DNA from: Novosphingopyxis sp042090735
GTDB taxonomy: Bacteria > Pseudomonadota > Alphaproteobacteria > Sphingomonadales > Sphingomonadaceae
NCBI GenBank assembly: GCA_042090735.1
Contig: JBELIU010000208.1
Location: forward strand, 1 to 5,064
Direction: 5' to 3'
DNA length: 5,064 nt
The notes beneath the pieces are model-generated. The model made no database searches. It worked only from the letters and a program-made list of their open reading frames with translations, and was not told the DNA's origin. Position numbers and translations under genes: made by a program. This document shows positions 1-5,064 of this stretch, piece after piece; positions within the stretch are counted from its first letter, which is position 1, and each line of letters opens with the position of its first letter.

Positions 1-695
1 AGATATTTGCGGCCGATGCGCAGACTTCCGCCATCGGCAAGCTGCGCGTGCCACCCGCCGCCCCCCTCGTGCCGCAGGCCGGTGACGAAATTGCGGCGCA
101 CGCTGTGGCTGCGGTGGATGCGCAGGAACTTCGCCTCGTCGAGCCGCTCTTCCAGCGCGCCGATCGTCTCGTGCAGCAGATAGCTGCGATCCCCCAGGTG
201 CAGGCGCATATAATCGCGTTCCGCCTCGATCCGGTCGATATCCTCCGCCGCGACGCGGACCAGTTCGGACCGGTGCGGCACCCAGAATTCCTGGGCGCCG
301 ACCGGCTCCGGCGTCGTTTCGTTGCGGGCCGCGAGCACGCGCGCGATCGCTCTTTCGAGCCGGTCCTGCGCCACCGGTTTCAGGACATAGTCGGCAACGC
401 CAAGTTCGAACGCTTCCACTGCGAAACCGTCGAAAGCGGTGCAGAATATGATCGCGGGGGGGGACCGCATGCCGCTTAGCGCGCGCGCCACAGCCATGCC
501 GTCCTTGCCCGGCATCGCGATGTCCAGCAGCAGCAGATCGATCCCGCCCGCGCGCACCGCCTTCAGAGCCGCTTCGCCATCGCTGGCTGTTCCGGCAAGC
601 TCCAGCTGATCGATACCCGCCACCAGCCGCTCGAGCCGCTCCACGGCGAGCGGTTCATCGTCGACGATCAGTGTCTTCAGCGTGTCAGTGGACAT
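1..695 (-). CDS. LytTR-family response regulator, 3' end cut off by the window edge
   Basis: This is a cytoplasmic response regulator that binds DNA through a LytTR domain and is the presumed partner of the kinase gene just upstream. Reading the minus strand from the ATG at 695 gives 231 complete codons without a stop before the left edge. Residues 1-120 form a receiver domain, with the acidic pair Asp12/Asp13, the phosphoacceptor Asp58 in LLLLDIAMPG, Thr86, Tyr103 and Lys106 in the ADYVLKP motif. After a short linker, residues of about 136-231 form the LytTR domain, with IDRIEAERDYMRLH, FLRIHRSHSVRRNFV and the closing GGSLRIGRKY. Family members are usually 240-260 residues, so only some 10-20 are missing. 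The start overlaps the kinase stop by 11 bases (shared ATGTCCACTGA). A GGAG at 706-709, inside the kinase gene and 10 bases before the ATG, can serve as Shine-Dalgarno, so translational coupling is likely. A run of eight C on the coding strand (456-463) is in frame. The family is certain; the target genes are unknown. Confidence 0.93.
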   Translation of the reverse strand, partial: MSTDTLKTLIVDDEPLAVERLERLVAGIDQLELAGTASDGEAALKAVRAGGIDLLLLDIAMPGKDGMAVARALSGMRSPPAIIFCTAFDGFAVEAFELGVADYVLKPVAQDRLERAIARVLAARNETTPEPVGAQEFWVPHRSELVRVAAEDIDRIEAERDYMRLHLGDRSYLLHETIGALEERLDEAKFLRIHRSHSVRRNFVTGLRHEGGGGWHAQLADGGSLRIGRKY

Positions 696-1785
696 CCAGC
701 GGTATCTCCAATCGGTTGACGAACCCGCCTTCCGCATCGGCAGAGGCGGAGAAGCGTGCGCGGGCTCCATAGCGTGCTTCCAGGCGATCGCGAACATTGA
801 CAAGGCCGATGCCGCCCGGTTCGCCGCGCGTGGTGCCGTCGCCCGCGCCGTCGTCTGCTACGCTTACGAACAGCATTTCGTCCTCCACCCGTGCGCGAAT
901 GGAGATCGTCACCGGCATGCGGGCGCGCGATACGCCATGCTTGATCGCATTTTCTACCAGCGGTTGCAGGATGAGCGCCGGGACCTTTGCCAGCGCTGCC
1001 TCCTCGCTCACCTCGATCCGGCTGCGGAGCCGTTCGGGATAGCGCACCGCTTCGATGGCAAGATAAAGCGATTGCGCTTCTACTTCCTCGGCCAGCGTGA
1101 CATCGGCCAGCGGATCGCTGGTCAGGCTGGTACGGTAAAAAGTGGCGAGGTTCATGATCATCGCCTCGGCCCGGTCGGCATCGCCGCGCATCACCAGCGA
1201 ACTCAGCGAATTCAGCGTGTTGAACAGGAAGTGCGGGTTCACCTGGTAGCGCAACGCGCGCAATTCGGCCTCATGCGCGGCCTGACTGAGTCGCGCTGCC
1301 TGCCGCTCCGCCGCGCGAACCTCGCGCGCATAGCTCAGCGCCAGAAACAGCATGCCCCATGCCGCAAGGAAGAAATAGCGGTTGAGCGCCAGTTCCGCGA
1401 GCGTCTGCACCATGCTGAGCGGTTGCTGGATGCCGATATCCGGCGCACCCGCGAAGATACGCTCGGGATCGTACACGTTGAACAGCCAGTAATTGAACAG
1501 GCTCATCAGAATCGCGGTGGGCGCTGCGCCGATGAACGCGGCGGTGATCCGCTGGCCGAAAGGGCGGTCGTCGAACAGGCGCAGCAGCAGGCAGAAACAG
1601 AAGGTCAGCCCGATCCCCACGAGTGTGACCGCGATGCGGCGCCACATCAGCTCGTCCTGCGCCGGGAAACCCATAACGGCAGCGCGCGCGGTGTTCACCA
1701 CGGCATAGACCGCCCAGAATCCGACGATCGACAGGAACGCCTGGCGCAGGGAAATCGTTCTGCGGGGCATCGGGGCGAGGGTCAT
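685..1785 (-). CDS. LytS/YpdA-type membrane sensor histidine kinase (His_kinase family)
   Basis: This is an inner-membrane sensor kinase that should autophosphorylate and pass phosphate to the LytTR regulator encoded next in the operon. From the ATG at 1785 it has 366 residues. Four hydrophobic segments lie at about 15-35, 48-70, 79-103 and 137-153, and no recognisable sensor domain is present beyond them. A charged, probably coiled-coil helix (154-178) leads to the phosphoacceptor motif YQVNPHFLFNTLNSL with His185. The ATP-binding part has an N box, QPLVENAIKHG (274-284), and glycine boxes, DDGAGDG (311-317) and GGIGLVNVRDRLEARYG (324-340). This is the layout of the LytS/AlgZ/BtsS group rather than of classical HisKA kinases. 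The frame stays open up to an ATG at 1956, which would add 57 residues. I prefer 1785 because the extra stretch is hydrophilic and reads through AT-richer, intergenic-looking DNA, while starting at 1785 puts the first membrane helix near the N terminus. No good Shine-Dalgarno precedes 1785, 1770 or 1956, so the start remains uncertain. The stimulus is unknown. Confidence 0.92.
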   Translation of the reverse strand: MTLAPMPRRTISLRQAFLSIVGFWAVYAVVNTARAAVMGFPAQDELMWRRIAVTLVGIGLTFCFCLLLRLFDDRPFGQRITAAFIGAAPTAILMSLFNYWLFNVYDPERIFAGAPDIGIQQPLSMVQTLAELALNRYFFLAAWGMLFLALSYAREVRAAERQAARLSQAAHEAELRALRYQVNPHFLFNTLNSLSSLVMRGDADRAEAMIMNLATFYRTSLTSDPLADVTLAEEVEAQSLYLAIEAVRYPERLRSRIEVSEEAALAKVPALILQPLVENAIKHGVSRARMPVTISIRARVEDEMLFVSVADDGAGDGTTRGEPGGIGLVNVRDRLEARYGARARFSASADAEGGFVNRLEIPLDVH

Positions 1786-2000
1786 GACATAGGAGTTAGC
1801 GGCTTGGCGGCGGCTTGTCTCCACCGGTGCACCATTACGCCGCCGGATCGTTTCGTGCGGGAATGTCACAGCCGTTTCGCAATTACCGGCATTCGGCGCA
1901 ATAACCTTGCTGCGATGCGACAATTTGCGCTTTAAGATAACATTCACCATGTCCATGGCATGATGACACTCTGTCGAACACGGGTTGGGAGCCTGACATT
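1786..2000. promoter_or_regulatory. Divergent intergenic region between the kinase operon and the 182-residue gene
   Basis: This region must carry the promoters for the minus-strand kinase/regulator operon and for the plus-strand gene at 2001. The stretch 1875-1960 is less GC-rich than its surroundings, as expected for promoter DNA. A TAAGAT (1933-1938) on the plus strand resembles a -10 element, but no convincing -35 sits 16-18 bases before it. Two other structures are visible. One is a pair of CGTTTCG direct repeats (1849-1855 and 1873-1879). The other is a short interrupted palindrome, CCATG-TC-CATGG (1947-1958). Neither matches an operator I can name with confidence. A GGGAG (1987-1991), 9 bases before the ATG at 2001, is a fair Shine-Dalgarno for the plus-strand gene. 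The assignment as a regulatory region rests mainly on the divergent gene arrangement. Confidence 0.5.
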
Positions 2001-2549
2001 ATGACCGATCAGACCAGCGAAGCGCCGGGAATGGTTACCCTGGCAGAGATGAAGGAATTTGCAGGCTTCACCGCCGCGACGCAGCGCTACATCCGGCGCT
2101 CGCTCGACGTGGCGCTGGAGCGGGAGGACGCCGTGAAGCGTTGGAGCCGCGATGTCGGCGAAGTCGCCAGCATCCGCGCGCAGTACCGCCTCTACGAGCG
2201 GCTCGATGCGCTACGCGGGCTGATCCCGACGTCGAGCGATATCGATGCGGCCGAACCGTTCATGGCGCCGCTTATCACCGTTTCCGCGTTCGATCTGGGG
2301 CAGGGACGGATCGAGAGCTTTGCCTCCTACCGCTTTCTTTATGAGCGGCTGCTCGGTGCCGACGCGCGGCCCTGGCTGCCCGGTGCTTTCTGCGCTGCCG
2401 CAACGCTTCCGCAGTTGCAGCCGGAACAACGCAAGAAGCTGTTGCAGTCGATTACCGAAGCGGCGGCGACGGCCACCGGCTGGTCTAAGCGCGCACCGAG
2501 CTTCTTCCCCGAATGGGTCGAAAAGGTAGACGCCAACAAGGCGAACTGA
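2001..2549 (+). CDS. Uncharacterised 182-residue soluble protein
   Basis: I do not recognise this family and assign no function. The start at 2001 is supported by GGGAG at 1987-1991 with 9-base spacing, and the gene ends directly before a strong terminator. The protein has no signal peptide and no membrane segment, so it is probably cytoplasmic. It appears largely helical. Residues 12-72 are rich in charged, alternating patterns (for example RYIRRSLDVALEREDAVKRW) that suggest amphipathic or coiled-coil helices. A middle part (84-120) contains ITVSAFDLGQGRIESFASYR. Residues 122-131 hold a DARPWLPGAFC segment with the only cysteine, Cys131. The C-terminal part (138-176) is a charged helix followed by a tryptophan- and phenylalanine-rich end (WSKRAPSFFPEW). 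No metal-binding, nucleotide-binding or DNA-binding signature is evident. The gene is divergent from the LytS/LytTR pair and shares its intergenic region, so co-regulation is possible but is inference only. The codon use and good Shine-Dalgarno make it a believable gene. Confidence 0.8.
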   Translation: MTDQTSEAPGMVTLAEMKEFAGFTAATQRYIRRSLDVALEREDAVKRWSRDVGEVASIRAQYRLYERLDALRGLIPTSSDIDAAEPFMAPLITVSAFDLGQGRIESFASYRFLYERLLGADARPWLPGAFCAAATLPQLQPEQRKKLLQSITEAAATATGWSKRAPSFFPEWVEKVDANKAN

Positions 2550-2581
2550 ACCGCGCCGCTTCCCATCCTATCTTTCTGAAG

Positions 2582-2610
2582 GGGGCGCTCCGGGCGGGGT
2601 GCCCCTTTTT
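2582..2610 (+). terminator. Rho-independent terminator after the 182-residue gene
   Basis: A 10-base-pair stem forms between GGGGCGCTCC (2582-2591) and GGGGTGCCCC (2596-2605), with two G-T wobbles and a four-base GGGC loop. Five T follow at once (2606-2610). It lies 32 bases past the stop at 2549 and separates this gene from the PfpI/DJ-1 gene downstream. Confidence 0.88.
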
Positions 2611-2654
2611 CATCCTGGCCCCGCCGGTTGCGTAAACCTTGCCGGACTTGCCCC

Positions 2655-2660
2655 TATAGA
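2655..2660 (+). promoter_or_regulatory. Possible -10 element for the PfpI/DJ-1 gene
   Basis: TATAGA, preceded by CCCC, lies in the short gap between the terminator and the next gene, 82 bases before its ATG. It is close to a -10 hexamer. The nearest TTG-type -35 candidates are TTGCGT (2628-2633) and TTGCCG (2639-2644). They sit 21 and 10 bases away, neither at the usual 16-18, so this is only a suggestion. A promoter is expected here because a terminator lies just upstream. Confidence 0.25.
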
Positions 2661-2742
2661 CTGCAAGAAAACAGCGCACGGAACTCCGGCGCTCGACTGT
2701 GGTTGATCCTTCCGAACAGCTTCAAAGGAAGGAGTTTCTCCC

Positions 2743-3300
2743 ATGGCTATCGAACAAGATCTTTCTGGTCTCAACATTCTCATCATCGCGACCGACGGGT
2801 TCGAGCAGTCCGAACTTATGGAGCCTCGCGATCAGCTCTCCGCCGCTGGTGCGACCGTCCATGTCGCCTCTCTGGCTGAGGGAGAGATCAAGGGTTGGGA
2901 CGAAGATGACTGGGGCGATAGCGTGGAAGTCGACAAGATCGTCGCCGACGTTTCGGTAGATGATTACGACGCGCTGGTGCTGCCCGGCGGCCAGATCAAT
3001 CCCGATCTTCTCCGGGTCGAAGACACCGTCCTCGACATCATTCGCGAGTTCGACAGCGCGGGCAAGATCGTTGCTGCGGTCTGCCACGCACCGTGGCTGC
3101 TGATCGAGGCGGAGATCATCAACGGGCGCAAGGCCACCAGCTACAAGTCGATCCGGACGGACCTCGCCAATGCCGGTGCGGAAGTCGTCGATGAGAGCGT
3201 TGTAGTGGATGACAACCTCATCACCAGCCGCAATCCGGACGATCTCGATAATTTCTGCGCGGCGATCGCCAGCGCCGTGCTGGAAGGCGCCGACGCCTAA
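2743..3300 (+). CDS. PfpI/DJ-1 superfamily protein (type 1 glutamine amidotransferase-like, stress-related)
   Basis: This is a cytoplasmic protein of the PfpI/YhbO branch of the DJ-1 superfamily, 185 residues and full length for the family. It opens with the Rossmann-like strand LNILIIATDGFEQSEL (10-25), which carries the conserved acidic residues Glu21/Glu24. Then come the branch-typical KGWDEDDWGDSVEVDK (50-65), the DALVLPGGQINPDLLR stretch (76-91), and the nucleophile elbow IVAAVCHAPWLLIEA (109-123) with Cys114 followed by His115. The C-terminal part contains the family's GRKATSYKSIRTDLANAGAEVVDE pattern (128-151), given here by its ends. Related proteins have been described as proteases, chaperones or glyoxalase/deglycase enzymes that protect against stress. 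The exact activity is debated and cannot be settled from sequence. The start is decided by a strong Shine-Dalgarno, AAGGAG at 2729-2734, 8 bases before the ATG. The gene stands alone between two terminators, so it is probably monocistronic and well translated. Confidence 0.94.
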   Translation: MAIEQDLSGLNILIIATDGFEQSELMEPRDQLSAAGATVHVASLAEGEIKGWDEDDWGDSVEVDKIVADVSVDDYDALVLPGGQINPDLLRVEDTVLDIIREFDSAGKIVAAVCHAPWLLIEAEIINGRKATSYKSIRTDLANAGAEVVDESVVVDDNLITSRNPDDLDNFCAAIASAVLEGADA

Positions 3301-3326
3301 AAGCGTCGAAAAATCCTGACCTTTCA

Positions 3327-3358
3327 GGGCGGGCCGGTAACGGCTCGCCCTTTCTTTT
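3327..3358 (+). terminator. Rho-independent terminator after the PfpI/DJ-1 gene
   Basis: A nine-base-pair stem forms between GGGCGGGCC (3327-3335) and GGCTCGCCC (3342-3350), with one G-T wobble and a six-base loop, GGTAAC. It is followed by TTTCTTTT (3351-3358). It begins 26 bases after the stop at 3300 and separates this gene from the symporter. Confidence 0.88.
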
Positions 3359-3416
3359 GCGTGCTGCCGAGCGCCGCATGCCGGGTTTGCGGCCCGCCGC
3401 CGAAAGCCCCCGCCGC

Positions 3417-3444
3417 TTGCCATCGCGCCTCCCTTTGCTAAGCC
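3417..3444 (+). promoter_or_regulatory. Possible promoter of the symporter gene
   Basis: TTGCCA (3417-3422) is followed after 16 bases by TAAGCC (3439-3444), within the TTTGCTAAGC context often seen near starts in high-GC alphaproteobacteria. It lies 55 bases before the ATG at 3500 and downstream of the preceding terminator, where a promoter is needed. The -10 is a poor match to TATAAT, so confidence is limited. The rest of 3359-3499 shows no gene or other clear structure. Confidence 0.35.
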
Positions 3445-3499
3445 TGCTGGCTGTTAAAGGGCAAGGGAGCGGCAATCGCCGCCGAGGGAACAGCATATC

Positions 3500-5064
3500 A
3501 TGGCAAGCGGAGGCGGCATGGCCGCGGCTTTCGAGCGTTGGACCGATCCGGTCATCAACGTTTCGGATTTCATCTGGGGCGGCACCTGGAACGGCGCGGA
3601 GGTTATTCCNNNNNNNNNNCTTCCCGCCGATGGTAATCATCCTGCTGGGCGGCGGCCTGTGGATCATGATCGGCCTGCGCGGCTATCCGATACGCAACCT
3701 GATTCCCGCCTTCCGCAAGCTTTTCATAAAATCGGACAAGGGCGCGGCGGGCGAGATCAGCCCGTTCGCGGCGCTTTCCACCGCATTATCCGGGCAGGTC
3801 GGCACCGGCAATCTGGCAGGCGTGGCAACCGCCATCACGCTTGGCGGCCCGGGCGCGATCTTCTGGATGTGGGTTACCGCGCTGATCGGCATGGCGCTGG
3901 GCTTTGCGGAAGGCGCGCTCGCCGTGCGCTTTCGCGAACGCACGCCCGACGGCGAATATCGAGGCGGGCCGATGAGCTACATCACCTACGGCCTCGGGCC
4001 GAAATGGAAATGGCTGGCGATCCTGTTCTGCATCGGTACGCTGTTTTCCGCACTGGTCACCGGCAACGGCATTCAGGCCAATTCGGTGGCGGACTCGATC
4101 AACGAATTGACGGGGCTGGATGACTGGATCGGTGGTATCATCACCGCCATCGCCGTGTTCGTCGTCATCATCGGCGGCATCAAGTCGATCGGTGCGGTGG
4201 CCGAAAAGGTCGTACCTTTCATGGCGACGGCCTATATCATCATGGCCGTCATCGCGATCCTCATCAACATCGGCGATATTCCCGAAACATTCACACGCAT
4301 CTTCGGCGGGGCGTTCAATGCGCAATCGGCCAGCGGCGGTTTTGTCGGCGCTGGGCTGATGCTGGCGATCCGTGCGGGCGTTGCACGCGGGCTGTTCTCG
4401 AACGAGGCGGGGCAGGGCTCCACCCCGATCGCGCACGCCGTGGCGCAGACCAACGATCCCGCTGCGCAGGGCAATTTCGCGATGCTCGGCACATTCATCG
4501 ACACGATCGTCATCTGCACGATGACCGCGCTGGTGATCCTGACCGTGGAAGGGCCATTCATGGCCACCGATCCGGTGACTGGGCTCAGCGGTCCGGTGAA
4601 ACACGCCTGGCAGGCCTCCAATCTCGAGGGCTTCGGGATGACGTCCGGGGCATTCGCCGCAGCCTTCCCGCTAGACATCGGAGGCATCCCGATCGGCACG
4701 CTGATCGCCTCGGTCGCGCTGATCCTGTTCGTGTTCACCACGCTTCTCACCTGGAGCTATTATGGCGAGCGGGCGATCACCTTCCTCTACGATCAGCTGC
4801 CCGGATCGAACGAGCGCGGAGAGCGCCGCCTGCACATGATCTGGCGCGTTCTGTGGTGCATCTTCATCTATATTGGTGCATCCGCCCCGCTCGATTTCAT
4901 CTGGCGGCTCGGCGACATTTCCAACGCCGCGATGGTCATTCCGAACATGATCGCGCTGCTGGCGCTGTCGGGCGTGGTGTTCGCCCTGGCCCGCGGCGTG
5001 CGCAATGCCGGCAAGGATCATGGGCGCGAAACGCCTGCGGAGCTTAGCGAAGAAGTGACGGGCG
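3500..5064 (+). CDS. AGCS-family sodium:alanine/glycine symporter, interrupted by an N run and open at the right edge
   Basis: This is an inner-membrane transporter that imports alanine or glycine with sodium. The N-terminal 36 residues are read from the ATG at 3500. After the N run the true frame resumes with TTC at 3621 and stays open for 481 codons to the window edge. Numbering assumes no missing bases. The first hydrophobic segment is MVIILLGGGLWIMIGL. The substrate/sodium region SGQVGTGNLAGVATAI is at about 92-107, followed by the AGCS signature GGPGAIFWMWVTALIG at 112-127 (3843-3890). GGPMSYI is at 152-158 and the NEAGQGSTPIAHA motif at 298-310. Many further membrane helices follow. The tail after about residue 495 is hydrophilic (NAGKDHGRETPAELSEEVTG), so the visible 518 residues are probably nearly the whole protein. 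GAGGGA at 3484-3489 is a fair Shine-Dalgarno with 10-base spacing. An ATG at 3518 is an alternative start, with GGAGG only 4 bases before it. The family is certain; the precise amino acid substrate is inferred. Confidence 0.93.
3610..3619. other. Assembly gap or masked bases (10 N) inside the symporter gene
   Basis: Ten unknown bases lie after CC (3608-3609) and before C (3620). The upstream frame gives ...WNGAEVI and the correct downstream frame gives FPPMVIILLGG, but the two are not in phase across 10 bases. They join in phase only if the real number of bases here is zero or a multiple of three. The N run is therefore best read as a placeholder of arbitrary length. With zero bases the codon is CCC (Pro) and the join reads EVIPFPPMVI, which is plausible for the family. 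Confidence 0.93.

Noticed and set aside
48..479. Plus-strand open frame opposite the response regulator
   Set aside because: The minus strand encodes clear receiver and LytTR motifs here; the plus-strand translation is low-complexity and matches nothing.
1859..1879. GGAAT...CGTTT, resembling a general-stress (EcfG) promoter GGAAC-N16/17-CGTT
   Set aside because: The spacing between the two elements is far too short (about 8 bases) and the first element is mismatched.
682..1935. A 417-codon open frame on the plus strand, opposite the whole kinase gene
   Set aside because: It is a mirror of the high-GC codon pattern of the kinase. Its translation is rich in Arg, His and Gln, with no domain or membrane pattern, while the minus strand shows all the kinase motifs.
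2722..3423. 233-codon minus-strand open frame opposite the PfpI/DJ-1 gene
   Set aside because: The plus strand has the family motifs and a strong Shine-Dalgarno. The antisense frame also crosses the terminator and has no recognisable features.
3620..4123. Continuation of the 3500 start frame through the N run to a stop at 4123
   Set aside because: After the N run this frame gives an unconvincing Arg/His-rich sequence. The AGCS protein is in the next frame, so this reading is an artefact of the ten-base placeholder.
3786..4604. 272-codon minus-strand open frame opposite the symporter
   Set aside because: Its translation is dominated by Asp, His and Arg, as expected from antisense to membrane-protein codons; the plus strand has the AGCS signature.
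2743..5064. An operon of the PfpI/DJ-1 gene with the symporter
   Set aside because: A well-formed intrinsic terminator lies between them and the gap is about 200 bases, so joint transcription is unlikely.

Overview
The window is about 62-65% GC by eye. Its codon use, weak or sphingomonad-like promoter elements and protein sequences suggest an alphaproteobacterium, most likely of the Sphingomonadales (Erythrobacteraceae or Sphingomonadaceae). That placement is an inference from protein style, not from a marker gene. No rRNA, tRNA, CRISPR array, insertion sequence or phage gene was seen. The content looks like ordinary chromosomal core or near-core sequence.

Layout. Positions 1-1785, minus strand, hold a two-gene LytS/LytTR-type two-component system. 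A membrane-bound histidine kinase (about 1785 to 685) overlaps by 11 bases the start of a LytTR response regulator (695 to beyond the left edge). Positions 1786-2000 are a divergent intergenic region. Positions 2001-2549, plus strand, hold an uncharacterised 182-residue soluble protein, followed by a strong intrinsic terminator (2582-2610). Positions 2743-3300, plus strand, encode a PfpI/DJ-1 family protein with a very good Shine-Dalgarno sequence and its own terminator (3327-3358). From 3500 to the right edge, plus strand, runs an AGCS-family sodium:alanine/glycine symporter. It is interrupted by a run of 10 N at 3610-3619 that breaks the reading frame.

How the genes relate. The kinase and regulator form one operon and almost certainly one signalling pair. 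The three plus-strand genes look like separate transcription units, because terminators follow the first two and each has its own upstream spacer. Nothing in the sequence ties the two-component system to the DJ-1 protein or the symporter. The divergently placed 182-residue gene is the only neighbour that could share its promoter region.

I found no clear evidence of a novel system. The items most worth a second look are the frame-breaking N run, the unknown 182-residue gene beside the signalling pair, and the uncertain start of the kinase.
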